A stretch of DNA of 64,000 bases from Pseudomonas putida (GCF_028682475.1 NZ_JANHLE010000003.1:62001-126000); one strand, 5' to 3'. Counted from the stretch's first letter, positions 35,832 through 45,531 are shown. The notes: generated from the sequence alone by a model not told the origin. Numbers and translations are program-made.

Positions 35832-36935
35832 TCAAAGACCGGTCTTGACCGTGCTCCAGACCCGGGTGATTGCGCGCATGTCCCGGGCGTCCTGGGTTTT
35901 CTGGGCAAACAGGCGCTCACGGGTGGCGTCATCGGGATAAATCGCCGGATCGTTGCGGATGTCCGCCTGCACCAAGGCCGTAGCCGCTGCGTTGCTGTTG
36001 GCGTAGCGGATGTAGTTGGTCACCTGGGCCATGGTCCGCGGTTGCAGCAGAAACTCGACGAAACGATGGGCGTTGGCGCTGTGCGGGGCATCCTTGGGCA
36101 GGTAAAGGTTGTCGAACCAGATCAGCGAGCCTTCCTGGGGGATGAAGAACGACAACTTGATGTCTTTTTTCGCTTCTTCGGCGCGGGCCTGGGCGATGGC
36201 ATAGTCGCCCGACCAGGTCAGGGCCATGCACACATCACCATTGGGCAGGCTGGTGAGGTAGTTCACCGAGTCGAATTTCTTGATATAGGGGCGGATATCC
36301 AGCAGCAGCTTTTCGACCGCCTTGAGGTCGGCCGGCGCCGCGCTGCGGGGGTCTTTGCCGAGGTATTTGAGCGCCAGCGGGATCACCTCGGTGGGCGCAT
36401 CCATCAGGGTCACGCCGCAGTCGGCAAAGCGCGAGACGATCTTGGGGTCGAACAGCATGGCCAGCGAACCGATCGGCGCATCGGGCATGCGCGCTTTGAT
36501 CTTGTCGACGTTGTAGGTCACCCCGTTACTGCCCCAGGTATAGGGCGCCGAGTATTGCAGGCCTGGGTCATATCCTTGCAGCGCCTGCACTACCTGGGCG
36601 TCGAGGTTGTGCCAGCTCGGCAGTTGCTGCTTGTCCAGCGGCTGGAACACCCCGGCCTTGATCAGCGGTGGTACCAGGGAGGCGTTGAGCATGACCAGAT
36701 CGTAGCCGGAGCGACCGGTGAGCAGTTTGGTCTGAACGGTTTCGTAGCCATCGAAGGTGTCGTAGATCACCTTGATGCCCGTGGCTTTCTCGAAATCGGC
36801 GAGGGTGGTTTCGCCGATGTAGTCCGTCCAGTTGTACAACCTGAGTGTGTTGCCGGTGTCCACTTCAGCGGCCAGGGTGGCCGTGGCCGTGGACGCCAGC
36901 AACAGACTGCACATCACCTTCAGTGCCTTGCGCAT
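35832..36935 (-). CDS. Polyamine-binding periplasmic protein, PotF/SpuD type
   Basis: A 367-residue spermidine/putrescine-type binding protein with a signal peptide (cleavage after TLA, about residue 22). It has LRLYNWTDYIGE, the PotF-type opening, SGYDLVMLNASLVPPLIKAG, YTWGSNGVTYNVDKI and FFIPQEGSLIWFDNLYLPKD. No permease or ATPase genes follow; it heads a two-gene unit with the aminotransferase, so it probably delivers substrate to ABC components encoded elsewhere. Confidence 0.87.
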   Translation of the reverse strand: MRKALKVMCSLLLASTATATLAAEVDTGNTLRLYNWTDYIGETTLADFEKATGIKVIYDTFDGYETVQTKLLTGRSGYDLVMLNASLVPPLIKAGVFQPLDKQQLPSWHNLDAQVVQALQGYDPGLQYSAPYTWGSNGVTYNVDKIKARMPDAPIGSLAMLFDPKIVSRFADCGVTLMDAPTEVIPLALKYLGKDPRSAAPADLKAVEKLLLDIRPYIKKFDSVNYLTSLPNGDVCMALTWSGDYAIAQARAEEAKKDIKLSFFIPQEGSLIWFDNLYLPKDAPHSANAHRFVEFLLQPRTMAQVTNYIRYANSNAAATALVQADIRNDPAIYPDDATRERLFAQKTQDARDMRAITRVWSTVKTGL

Positions 36936-37040
36936 AGCAACTCCGTCGTGTGACTGCTCAGGGTGAGCCGATGGACCTACTATCAGGTGATTTGCCGGCG
37001 CCGACCATAACCCGAATGGGTGGGTGGTGGGTTAAAAGCA

Positions 37041-37104
37041 TCGCGGGGCAAGCCCGCTCCCACCGGGACGGTGTCGACCCGGTGGGAGCGGGCTTGCCCC
37101 GCGA
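37041..37104. repeat. Paired REP element 3
   Basis: Two inverted REP copies (TCGCGGGGCAAGCCCGCTCC... and complement) extended by CCACCGGG/CCCGGTGG, separated by an ACGGTGTCGA loop; between the potF-type gene and the end of the quinone reductase gene. Confidence 0.85.
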
Positions 37105-37110
37105 AAATAA

Positions 37111-37812
37111 TCAAGCCAACGGATACAACGCCTCATCAAACTGCGACAAACGCGGAAACTGCAGCGGCTGGTCGTCCGATAGTTGCTCCAGACGCTGCTG
37201 ATAGCTACACAGAAAATCTTTGCGCGCCTCCTCACTGATATACGGCACATGCCAGGCCACAAACGGCTCCAGCACATCAAAACCGACATACGCCAGGGTG
37301 CCACGCAGGATCGGCCGCAGCATATCCTCCAGCGGCCCGTGGATCGCCCCGTCGCCGAACATGTGCTCCCGCCCGCCAAGGGTCACGGTCACCAGGGCTT
37401 TCTTGCCGACCAGCCCGCCCTGGTCGTAGAAGCGCTTGCCGCCATAGCAGACACCGGACACCAGCACCCGGTCGATCCAGCCTTTGAGGATGGCCGGGGC
37501 CGAGAACCAGAAGATCGGGAAGTTCAGCACCACCAGGTCAGCCCACAACAGTTTGTCCAGTTCCGCCTGGATATCCGCGGCAATCGAGCCGCTCTTGACG
37601 CCCAGGCGCTGCTCCAGGGCATAGACCAGGTACTCGGGATTCTCCCGCGTGGCAAAGTCATCGGCACTGGCCACCGGGTTCCAGTTCATCGCGTACAGGT
37701 CACTGACCTGCACCTGATGGCCCTGGGCTTGGAAGGTCTCTACGGCCTTGTCACGCAGGGCGGCGGTGAAGGATAGCGGCTCGGGATGAGCATGAACGAT
37801 CAATACATTCAT
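37111..37812 (-). CDS. Flavodoxin-fold NAD(P)H quinone oxidoreductase
   Basis: The start is MNVLIVHAHPEPLSF (ATG complementary to 37810-37812), giving 233 residues. The N-terminal VLIVHAHPEPLSF and the mid-protein VLNFPIFWFSAPAILKGWID are hallmarks of the NQO1/MdaB/KefF flavoprotein family; VTLGGREHMFGD follows. It should reduce quinones by two electrons using FAD or FMN. In P. aeruginosa a similar gene lies beside aruH, as here next to the aruH-linked dehydrogenase. Its 5' region contains the remnant of another gene. Confidence 0.86.
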   Translation of the reverse strand: MNVLIVHAHPEPLSFTAALRDKAVETFQAQGHQVQVSDLYAMNWNPVASADDFATRENPEYLVYALEQRLGVKSGSIAADIQAELDKLLWADLVVLNFPIFWFSAPAILKGWIDRVLVSGVCYGGKRFYDQGGLVGKKALVTVTLGGREHMFGDGAIHGPLEDMLRPILRGTLAYVGFDVLEPFVAWHVPYISEEARKDFLCSYQQRLEQLSDDQPLQFPRLSQFDEALYPLA

Positions 37813-37824
37813 CAAGGTATTCCT

Positions 37825-37926
37825 TAAACAGGTTGCAACGTAGAACAGGTGGCGATGGCGCACATCGTGGCTACGTCGTGGGTAATGAACAGTAGCGCTT
37901 GAGTCATTCTGTTGATATCGCTCATG
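37825..37926 (-). pseudogene. Remnant of an ABC-transporter ATPase
   Basis: The minus strand reads MSDINRMTQALLFITHDVAT MCAIA then unrelated residues and a stop. ALLFITHDVA with the preceding helix is the H-loop region of oligopeptide-type ABC ATPases (LLFITHDL..). No Walker A, signature or Walker B part is present. It is therefore a short fragment left by a deletion between the aldehyde dehydrogenase and quinone reductase genes. Confidence 0.5.
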
Positions 37927-37977
37927 GCATTGCACCTGACGCGGCGCCCACGGCGACCTGAGCCTGCCTGGGGTACT

Positions 37978-39393
37978 TCAGATCTGAACGGCCTTGATCT
38001 CAACGAACTCGCCCAGCCCCTCCTCGCCCCATTCCCGGCCGTTACCCGACTGTTTGTAGCCACCAAACGGCGCCTGGTAGTTGAAGGCCGCGCCATTGAT
38101 GAAGCACTGCCCGGCGCGCAATTGCCGACTCAGCTGCAAGGCGCGCTCGCGGTCAGCGGCCCAGACCGCGCTGGACAAGCCAAAGGGTGAGTCGTTGGCC
38201 AGGGCAATGGCCTGAGCTTCATCGCCATAACGAATCAGGCACAGCACCGGGCCGAAGATTTCCTCCTGAGCAATGCGCATGCGGTTATCGACGTCGGCAA
38301 ACAGGGTTGGCTGCACATAGAAGCCGCGCTCGAAGCCCGGTGCGCTGTCACCGCCACAGAGCAAACGCGCGCCCTCCTCCTGGCCAATGCGGATGTACTC
38401 CTGCACGGTGCGCCGCTGCGCCGCCGAGCACATCGGGCCAAGGAAGCTCTGCGGATCTTGCGGATCCCCCATGACCAGCTTGCGGCTCTCATCCAGGGCG
38501 ATCTCCACGGCCTCGTCATAGCGGCTGGCGGGCAGCAGCATGCGGGTCAAGGCGGTGCAGGTCTGCCCGGAGTTGATCATTACGTCCTGCACGCCATAGC
38601 GCACGGCGGCGTCAAGGTCGGCGTCCGCGGTAATCAGCAACGGCGACTTGCCGCCCAGTTCCAGGCACACACGTTTCACCGTCGGCGCAGCGGCTTGCGC
38701 GACACGCACACCCGCGCCGGTGGAGCCGGTGAACGAGACCATGTCGACCTGCGAATGCCGGGCCAGTGCCTCGCCGACTTTCGAGCCGGGCCCGCTGACC
38801 AGGTTGAATACCCCGGCCGGCAAGCCGATGGCTTCGATCATTTCGGCCAACAGGAAGGCGTGCAAAGGCGTTTCCTGGCTTGGCTTGACCACTACAGTGC
38901 AGCCCGCGGCCAAGGCCGGGGCGAGTTTGCCGATCAACTGGTGCAGCGGGTAATTCCACGGATTGATGAACGCGCAGACGCCAACGGCTTCGCGGTACAC
39001 CAGAGAATTGCCGACCTCACGCACTTCATCCATCACGCCGGCCAGTTCAACGTACTGCTCAAGCCCGGCGATCGGCCCGTCCACCTGAACGCTACGGCAC
39101 CACTGCACCGGCATGCCCAGCTCGGCGGTGATGACACTGGCCATTTCCTCGGCGCGCGCCGTCAGTTGCGCAACCAAAGCCTGGATGTAACCGGCACGTA
39201 CGCTCGACGGTGTACGCGACCAGTCGGTAAAGGCCCGGCGCGCTGCCGCTACCGCGCGGTCGACGTCCTCCTCGTTACCGAGTGGCACGCGGCCGGTGAC
39301 GGTTCCGCTGGCCGGGTCGATCACTTCGGCCATGCCTAGCCCGCACGGCACCTGCCAGACGCCATCGATAAACAACCGTGAGTATTCACGCAT
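37978..39393 (-). CDS. Aldehyde dehydrogenase, probably for 4-guanidinobutyraldehyde
   Basis: A 471-residue NAD(P)+-dependent aldehyde dehydrogenase. General base E245 (LELGGKSPL) and nucleophile C279 (NSGQTCTALTRM) are present, as are the cofactor motif FTGSTGAG and the C-terminal FGGYKQSGNGREWGEEGLG. Its start overlaps the end of aruH by 8 bp, so the two are coupled. AruI produces 4-guanidinobutyraldehyde, and an aldehyde dehydrogenase is needed to form 4-guanidinobutyrate; this gene is the obvious candidate (inference from position). No aldehyde dehydrogenase is known to me in this position of the P. aeruginosa aruHI cluster. Confidence 0.85.
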   Translation of the reverse strand: MREYSRLFIDGVWQVPCGLGMAEVIDPASGTVTGRVPLGNEEDVDRAVAAARRAFTDWSRTPSSVRAGYIQALVAQLTARAEEMASVITAELGMPVQWCRSVQVDGPIAGLEQYVELAGVMDEVREVGNSLVYREAVGVCAFINPWNYPLHQLIGKLAPALAAGCTVVVKPSQETPLHAFLLAEMIEAIGLPAGVFNLVSGPGSKVGEALARHSQVDMVSFTGSTGAGVRVAQAAAPTVKRVCLELGGKSPLLITADADLDAAVRYGVQDVMINSGQTCTALTRMLLPASRYDEAVEIALDESRKLVMGDPQDPQSFLGPMCSAAQRRTVQEYIRIGQEEGARLLCGGDSAPGFERGFYVQPTLFADVDNRMRIAQEEIFGPVLCLIRYGDEAQAIALANDSPFGLSSAVWAADRERALQLSRQLRAGQCFINGAAFNYQAPFGGYKQSGNGREWGEEGLGEFVEIKAVQI

Positions 39394-40576
39394 GGGCCTT
39401 GCTCTCCATCAGCTCAGCCGCGCAGCGGGCAATGCGCTGGCAGGCATCACGCAACGGCTCATCCCCCAGCACCAGGCCCAGACGGATATGCCCCGCCGCA
39501 CTCGGGCCGAACGCTTCACCGGCCAGCACCGACACGCCATGACGGTCGAGCAGGCGGTTGGAGAACTCCTGAGCGCTGAGGCCGGTTTCGCGGATATCGA
39601 CCATCACGAACATGCCCCCGTCAGGCTTGAGCGCCTTAAGCCCCGGACAATCGGCCAGACACTGGCAGACCAGATCGCGGCGCTGGCGGTAGGCTTCGCG
39701 CATTGCCTGCAGCTCCGGCAGTTGCTGCTCGAGAGCCACGACTGCAGCGTCCTGAATGAAGTCCGGCGAGCCGTAGAGCATGCACAGCGCCAGGTTTTCC
39801 AGGTGCGTGGCCAGGGCGGTAGAACCCACGACCCAACCCACCCGCCAGCCAGTCATGGCATGCGACTTGGACAAGCTGTTCAGGGTCGCCGTGCGCTCGG
39901 CCATGCCCGGAAGACTGCCGGGACTGATGTGTTCGCCTTCGTACAACAGTTCGCTGTAGACCTCATCGGAAATCAGCCACAGGTCATGACCGATGCACAG
40001 TTCGGCCAGCGCCTCCCAGGTCGAGCGCGGCAGACTGGCACCGGAGGGATTGTGCGGGCTGTTCAGAGCCAGCGCACGGGTGCGCGGGGTGATGCGCGCG
40101 GCGACATCTGCAGGGCACACGCGAAAGCCGTTCTCGGAACGCACCGGCACCGGGACCACGGTCGCGCCACAGGCGCCGAACACTGCTTCGTAGGTGACAT
40201 ACATCGGTTCAGCGACGATCACTTCATCGCCTGGGTTGAGCACGCATTGGGCGACGCAGAACAGCGCACACTGGGCGCCTGCCAGCACTGTCACCTGATC
40301 GGCACTGACCACCTGGCCGCTGCGCTGCTGGTGACGCCGGGCGATGGCCTGGCGCAGCGCCAGCTTGCCGCGCACGTCGGAATAGTGGGTGTGGCCGTTG
40401 TGCAGGCTGTCGATGGCGGCCTGGACGATGGGCGCCGGGGTGTCGAAGTCCGGATCACCCACCGACAACAGAAGGATGTCCTGGCCTTGCGCCTGCAGCT
40501 CGAGGGCGCGGTAGTGAATATCCCAGGCGGCGGCGCCGTCACCGGCAATGCGTTGGGTCAGATCGGAAAAGCGCAT
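39386..40576 (-). CDS. aruH: Arginine:pyruvate transaminase
   Basis: A 396-residue class I/II aminotransferase nearly identical in its motifs to P. aeruginosa AruH: QRIAGDGAAAWDIHYRAL, LLSVGDPDFDTPAPIVQAAI, YVTYEAVFGACGA, NSPHNPSGASLPR, the PLP lysine K237 in TLNSLSKSHA and R245 in MTGWRVGWVV. It transfers the alpha-amino group of arginine to pyruvate, giving 2-ketoarginine and alanine. It lies 27 bp after aruI and overlaps the aldehyde dehydrogenase gene. Confidence 0.92.
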   Translation of the reverse strand: MRFSDLTQRIAGDGAAAWDIHYRALELQAQGQDILLLSVGDPDFDTPAPIVQAAIDSLHNGHTHYSDVRGKLALRQAIARRHQQRSGQVVSADQVTVLAGAQCALFCVAQCVLNPGDEVIVAEPMYVTYEAVFGACGATVVPVPVRSENGFRVCPADVAARITPRTRALALNSPHNPSGASLPRSTWEALAELCIGHDLWLISDEVYSELLYEGEHISPGSLPGMAERTATLNSLSKSHAMTGWRVGWVVGSTALATHLENLALCMLYGSPDFIQDAAVVALEQQLPELQAMREAYRQRRDLVCQCLADCPGLKALKPDGGMFVMVDIRETGLSAQEFSNRLLDRHGVSVLAGEAFGPSAAGHIRLGLVLGDEPLRDACQRIARCAAELMESKAHA

Positions 40577-40603
40577 GGCAATCTTCCTGAATAGGGTTGG
40601 ACG

Positions 40604-42211
40604 TCAGCGAGCGCAGGCGTGCTTGAGCTCGATCAGGGTCACGCTGTTGCGGGCAAAACCGGCACGCAGTTCCTGTTGCAGTTCATCGAGGCTGCCTGGC
40701 TGGGCCACGGTGCAGCCGAACGCCTTGCCCAGCCCGGCAAAGTCCGGATTGCGCGGCAGCACGCCGATGGGCTCGATATCGAGGTTGAGCATGTCGTCGC
40801 GGATCTGCCCAAGCGCATCGTTGTTCCACAACAGCACGACCAGCGGCCGGTTCAGCTCTTCGACGGCCGTGGCCAGTTCCTGAGCGGTGTAGAGGAAGCC
40901 GCCGTCGCCGACCAGTACCAGCCCCGGGCGATCTTGAGTGGCGAACATGCCACCGATACCCGCTGGCAAGCCGTAGCCCAACGTGCCGTAGCCGGTTGGG
41001 TGCAGCCAGCTGCGCGGTGCCCGGCTGGCAAAGGCGTAGTTGCCGGTGTAAGCCAGCTGGGTCATGTCCGTGCTGATAAAGGCGTTGTCCGGCAGTTCGG
41101 CCGCAACCCGGTCGAGAATCGCCTGATGGATCGTCTGCAGCGGGCCATGCCCGGCCTTCACTGCCTGACGCAAGGCAGCGACCGAAGCGATTGCCGCCTC
41201 GGGATCACGTTTGATAGCCGGCAGGTGCTCCAACAAAGCGCTAACGGTCTGCCGCGCATCGCCCTGCAAGGCCAGCGCGCAGGGATAGAAATCGTTGAAC
41301 TTGCGCGGGTCGATATCCACCCGCAGCAGCTCGCCATTGAGTTCCAGGCGTTCACGCCAGAAGTCGGTATCGGCCATCTCGGTGCCCACAGCCAGCACTA
41401 CGTCAGCTTCAGCGATGAGGTTCCAGCCGGGCTCGACACACAGGCTGGCGCCGGCATTGAGCGGTGCCTCCGGGGCCAACAGACCTTTCCCGGCGACGCT
41501 GGTGAACAGCGGCGCTGCCAAGCGGGTACTCAACTGTTGCAGCGCATCGGCAGCCTGCAACGCACCGCCACCGGCGATGATCATTGGCCGTTTGGCCGCC
41601 GCCAATCTGGCTGCTGCCTGCTCCAGTACGTTGCTGGCGGGCAGACCACGGCCGGGACGACGGACGACCTCAGCACTCCAGTCACGCTTGACCGGCGCCG
41701 CCAGCACATCCAGTGGCACCGAAATATGCACTGGACGCGGCCGCTCACTGTCAAACACCGCATAGGCGCGGGCAATCAGCTCCGGCAAATCCTCGGCGCT
41801 CAAGGCCACGGCGGAAAACGCCGTGATCGGCGCGGTCATCGCCCGCTGGTCCTGGGTTTCGTGCAGGCAGCCCCAGCCTTTGCCCAGGCTCGCGGTGTGG
41901 TTGACGCTGGAGATCACCAGCATCGGGATCGAATCGGCGTACGCCTGGCCGATAGCCGTGGCGGCGTTAGTGACGCCCGGGCCGGTAATCACGAAACACA
42001 CGCCGGGCTTGCCGCTGACCCGGGCATAGCCGTCGGCCATAAAGCCTGCACCCTGCTCATGGCGGGTGAGGACGTGACGGATGCCGCTGCCGGACAGCCC
42101 GCGGTACAACTCCAGGGTATGCACCCCGGGAATGCCGAATACCGTGTCGACGCCGTAGCTGGCCAACAGGCGGACCAGCGCCTGGCCGCCGGTCAATGGA
42201 GTGTTGTGCAT
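40604..42211 (-). CDS. aruI: 2-Ketoarginine decarboxylase, ThDP-dependent
   Basis: A 535-residue thiamin-diphosphate enzyme with the three usual domains. The catalytic glutamate is E52 in LTRHEQGAGFMADGYAR; the cofactor motif is GDGGFLYTAQEL ... LLWNN around residues 435-465. The gene pair with aruH identifies it as AruI, which decarboxylates 5-guanidino-2-oxopentanoate to 4-guanidinobutyraldehyde. It lies 10 bp after the ADP-forming synthetase gene and is part of one long operon. Confidence 0.9.
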   Translation of the reverse strand: MHNTPLTGGQALVRLLASYGVDTVFGIPGVHTLELYRGLSGSGIRHVLTRHEQGAGFMADGYARVSGKPGVCFVITGPGVTNAATAIGQAYADSIPMLVISSVNHTASLGKGWGCLHETQDQRAMTAPITAFSAVALSAEDLPELIARAYAVFDSERPRPVHISVPLDVLAAPVKRDWSAEVVRRPGRGLPASNVLEQAAARLAAAKRPMIIAGGGALQAADALQQLSTRLAAPLFTSVAGKGLLAPEAPLNAGASLCVEPGWNLIAEADVVLAVGTEMADTDFWRERLELNGELLRVDIDPRKFNDFYPCALALQGDARQTVSALLEHLPAIKRDPEAAIASVAALRQAVKAGHGPLQTIHQAILDRVAAELPDNAFISTDMTQLAYTGNYAFASRAPRSWLHPTGYGTLGYGLPAGIGGMFATQDRPGLVLVGDGGFLYTAQELATAVEELNRPLVVLLWNNDALGQIRDDMLNLDIEPIGVLPRNPDFAGLGKAFGCTVAQPGSLDELQQELRAGFARNSVTLIELKHACAR

Positions 42212-42221
42212 GTTGTGCTCC

Positions 42222-44321
42222 TTACGCCTGGCCGAGGCGAATCAACGCATCGACCGCGGTGGTGCCCTGGGCACCAACCATTAATGGGTTCACATCCAGT
42301 TCCTGCAGTTGCCCGGCGTTTTCGCAGGCATAGTCGGCTACGGCGCGGATTGCCGCGACCAGTGCATCCAGGTCGGCGTGTTCGCGACCGCGGAAACCCT
42401 GGAGCAGACTGGCGCTGCGCAAACCGAGCACGGCCGCGCGAATGGCACCGTCGGTGGTCGGCAACAGCAGGGTCTTGCTGTCCTTGAGCAGCTCGACGAG
42501 GATGCCGCCTGCACCGATTACCAGGGCCAGGCCGAAGTCGTTTTCGCGCTTGATGCCGACGATCAGCTCGGCCAAGGGTGCGCTTGCCATGGGTTCGAGC
42601 AACACCTGGTCAAACGGTACATGCGGCGCATAAGCGCTAATCCGTGCACGCATCTGTTGCAAGGCGCTGTCCAGCGTTTGGGCGTCACGCAGGTTCAGAG
42701 CAACGGCTCCGGCTTCGGTCTTGTGCGGCAACTGCGCGCTGACGGCCTTGAGCACCAAGGGATAGCCCATCGCTTCTGCGGCCTTGATTGCTTGATCGGC
42801 TGTACTCAGCACGCCAGCGGGAACCGGCAAACCGAAGGCCTTCAAAGCCTGCTTGGAGTCCCACTCATTGAGCAGTTCGCTGTCGCCTTCAAGCGCCTGC
42901 GGGCATAGCGGCACCAGCGCTGATTCGCCCAGATCGAGCAAGGCCTGACGGTTGCTCTGATAGGCGGCGATCCGCCCCCAGGCCGCCAGCCCATCCTCAA
43001 CCCCTTGCAGCGCCGCAATGCCATGGCCATGCAGACGCTCACGGGCACTGGCCGGAAGCAGTTCGGGAAATGCCGAAGTGACAAAGCCGATCTTGCCGTG
43101 GCGCTTGAGTGCGGCGCTGTACAGCTCCAGCAGCAGGTCGCACTCCTTGCGTTCGCCGGTGAACTCGGCCGGATAGTCGAGCACCAGCATCGCCGCATCG
43201 GCGTCGCTGCGCAGGGCGCTGTCGAGCATGCGTTCAAGGGCTGCACCGTCGCCCCAGATGGCCGTGGTGAAGTCCAGCGGGTTGACCAGGTTGGCGTAGG
43301 CCGGCAGCACCTGGGCCAGCTCGTCGACCTGACTGGCCTCGAGTTTGGGCAGGCTCAGCTCATTGCGTTCGGCGTAATCGGCGATCAGTCCGGCGTCGCC
43401 ACCCGAACAGGCCAGGGCAATCAGGCTGCGGCCCTTGGGCAGGTTGCCGCAGGCAGCGGCTTTGAGGGTTTCGGCAAAGCTCACCGGGCCGCTGACGCGG
43501 ATCACCCCGAAACGTTGGAACAGACTGTCGTACAACGCATCGGAACCAGACAGCGAACTGGTGTGACTCAGGGCCAGCTCGGCACCGATCTGCGACACCC
43601 CGGTTTTCAGGGCGATGATCGGAATGCCCTTCTCCAGCGCCTTGTGCGCGGCGCGGGCAAAGCCCGGCACGTTTTTCAGCCCTTCCAGGTGCAGACCGAT
43701 GGCGGTGACCCGTGGTTCGTCCAGCAGTACATCCATCAGCTCGGCGATCCCCAGCTGCGCCTGGTTGCCGACCGAGGCCATGTACGCCACCGGCAGGGAG
43801 CGGTCGCTCATCGACAGGTTGTAGGCGAAGTTGCCGCTCTGGGTCAGGATCGCCACGCCCTTCTCTACCGCCTTGCCACCATGCGCCACCGGCCACAACG
43901 CGCTGTTGTGCAGGTAGTCGAGCAGGCCATAGCAATTGGGGCCAAGCAACGCCATGTGACCTGCGGCCTTGAGCAGTTGTTGCTGTAGCGCCTGGCCTTC
44001 GGCGCCGGCTTCGGCAAAGCCCGAGGCATAACAGATCGCCCCGCCGGCATCGATGGCGGCCAGTTCGACGACGCAGGTCAGCGTCAGTTCGCGGTTGGTG
44101 GCGATGAACACCGCGTCCGGGCCACACGGCAGCTCGGCGACACTGCGCACACAAGGGATGCCATCAATGCTGTCGTGCTGCGGGTTAACCAGCCACATCT
44201 GGCCCTGATAACCGCCTTCGGCACAGCGCTTGAACGCCCGCGCCATGCTGCGCCCACCGACGAACGCCAGGTGACGCGGCGCCAGCAGGCGTTTGAGGTT
44301 GTTACGAATCGACTGCGACAT
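42222..44321 (-). CDS. ADP-forming (NDP-forming) acyl-CoA synthetase
   Basis: A 699-residue fused acyl-CoA synthetase of the acetate-CoA ligase (ADP-forming) family. Order: CoA-binding domain (1-130), two succinyl-CoA-synthetase-like domains with the phosphohistidine in LALSHTSSLSGSDALYD, then an ATP-grasp domain (about 480-699; GYPLVLKAVSAQLPHKTEAG, ELDVNPL). It makes an acyl-CoA from the acid, CoA and ATP via phosphohistidine. Placed between aruI and acyl-CoA dehydrogenase/hydratase genes, it may activate 4-guanidinobutyrate (inference). The P. aeruginosa cluster, as I recall it, has a second hydratase-type gene here instead. Confidence 0.87.
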   Translation of the reverse strand: MSQSIRNNLKRLLAPRHLAFVGGRSMARAFKRCAEGGYQGQMWLVNPQHDSIDGIPCVRSVAELPCGPDAVFIATNRELTLTCVVELAAIDAGGAICYASGFAEAGAEGQALQQQLLKAAGHMALLGPNCYGLLDYLHNSALWPVAHGGKAVEKGVAILTQSGNFAYNLSMSDRSLPVAYMASVGNQAQLGIAELMDVLLDEPRVTAIGLHLEGLKNVPGFARAAHKALEKGIPIIALKTGVSQIGAELALSHTSSLSGSDALYDSLFQRFGVIRVSGPVSFAETLKAAACGNLPKGRSLIALACSGGDAGLIADYAERNELSLPKLEASQVDELAQVLPAYANLVNPLDFTTAIWGDGAALERMLDSALRSDADAAMLVLDYPAEFTGERKECDLLLELYSAALKRHGKIGFVTSAFPELLPASARERLHGHGIAALQGVEDGLAAWGRIAAYQSNRQALLDLGESALVPLCPQALEGDSELLNEWDSKQALKAFGLPVPAGVLSTADQAIKAAEAMGYPLVLKAVSAQLPHKTEAGAVALNLRDAQTLDSALQQMRARISAYAPHVPFDQVLLEPMASAPLAELIVGIKRENDFGLALVIGAGGILVELLKDSKTLLLPTTDGAIRAAVLGLRSASLLQGFRGREHADLDALVAAIRAVADYACENAGQLQELDVNPLMVGAQGTTAVDALIRLGQA

Positions 44322-44339
44322 AAGTGTTCTCCGACCCGA

Positions 44340-45500
44340 TCAACGCAACAAAGGGCGCAATAGTTCGCGGGAAATAATGTGCCGCTGGATCTCCGAGGTG
44401 CCCTCCCAGATCCGCTCGATCCGCGCATTACGCCAGATCCGCTCGACCGGGCCTTCATCCATCAGGCCCATGCCGCCGAAAATCTGCACGGCTTCGTCGG
44501 CAACCTTGCCCAGCACTTCACTGGCAAACAGCTTGGCCATGCCGGCCTCGCCATCGGTCATGCTGCCCTGGTCCATCTTCCAGGCCGTGTGCAGGGTCAG
44601 CAGCTCGGCGGCGCGGATCTGCGTGGCCATGTCGGCGAGCTTGAACGACACACCCTGATAGGTGCCGATCGGCTGGCCGAACTGCTTGCGGTCGGCCGCC
44701 CATTGCAGCGAAACATCCAGCGCGCGCTGGGCCTGGCCAACGCAGTTGGCGGCAACCATCACCCGCCCGGCGGTGAGCCAGGCGTTGGCCACTTCCCAGC
44801 CCTTGCCCACCTCGCCCAGCACTTTGCTGGCCGGTACCCGGCAATCGTCGAAGAACAGCTCGTAGGTGTGATAACCGCGGTTGCTCACGCACCTGGGACC
44901 GCGGCGTATGGTCATGCCGGGGGTCCCACGGTCGACCAGGAACGCGGTGACCGCGTTGCGCTTGCGGCCGTTGTGCTCATAGGTGTCGGTCACGGCGAAG
45001 ACAATGGCGAAATCGGCGTGCCCGGCGTGGCTGATGAAATGTTTGCTGCCATTGAGGACGAAGTCGTCGCCTTCGCGCACGGCACGGGTCTTGATCGCAT
45101 TGGCGTCGGAGCCGGCGCCCGGCTCGGTCAAGGCAAAGCAGTCGACCTTCTCGCCCTGGATACACGGCAGCAGGTAGTCATTGATCTGCTCGCCCTTGCA
45201 GGCCATGAGAATCTTCGACGGCCGCGCAACAAACACATGCACCGCCCACGACACTTTGGACAGCTCCCGCTCGATCAGCGCCTGGGACAGATAATCGAGA
45301 CCGCCGCCACCGACCTCCTCGGGCATGTTGAACGCGTAAAAACCGGCGGCGATGGCCTTGCCACGAATCTGCGCGGCCAGTTCCGGCGACACCTCGTCGG
45401 CGCGATCCACGGCCTCCTCATGGGGCAGCAACTCTTTGGTGACGAAACTGCGTACCGCTTCCACCAACATTTCTTGTTCTTGGGTCAGTTGGAAATTCAT
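44340..45500 (-). CDS. Acyl-CoA dehydrogenase of the arginine operon
   Basis: A 386-residue acyl-CoA dehydrogenase of the classical short-chain type, with ALTEPGAGSDANAIKTRAVR, NGSKHFISHAGHADFA, RKQFGQPIGTYQGVSFKLAD and QIFGGMGLMDEGPVERIWRN. It keeps the catalytic glutamate motif WEGTSEIQRHIISREL at the C-terminus. A homologue lies in the aruHI cluster of P. aeruginosa. The gene is second in the operon, 31 bp after the hydratase and 18 bp before the synthetase. Possible substrate: 4-guanidinobutyryl-CoA (inference). Confidence 0.88.
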   Translation of the reverse strand: MNFQLTQEQEMLVEAVRSFVTKELLPHEEAVDRADEVSPELAAQIRGKAIAAGFYAFNMPEEVGGGGLDYLSQALIERELSKVSWAVHVFVARPSKILMACKGEQINDYLLPCIQGEKVDCFALTEPGAGSDANAIKTRAVREGDDFVLNGSKHFISHAGHADFAIVFAVTDTYEHNGRKRNAVTAFLVDRGTPGMTIRRGPRCVSNRGYHTYELFFDDCRVPASKVLGEVGKGWEVANAWLTAGRVMVAANCVGQAQRALDVSLQWAADRKQFGQPIGTYQGVSFKLADMATQIRAAELLTLHTAWKMDQGSMTDGEAGMAKLFASEVLGKVADEAVQIFGGMGLMDEGPVERIWRNARIERIWEGTSEIQRHIISRELLRPLLR

Positions 45501-45531
45501 GGAATGTTCCTGAAGAAGGTCGTGTAACTAT

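Noticed and set aside
37011..37022. ACCCGAATGGGT upstream of the PotF-type gene, similar to the cluster operator
   Set aside because: Arms of only 4 bp with a 4-bp spacer; it lacks the CGGGT arm, so it is not counted as a fifth operator.
40619..42487. 622-codon open frame on the plus strand opposite aruI
   Set aside because: Composition is histidine/glutamine/arginine-rich without motifs, as expected for the complement of a high-GC gene.
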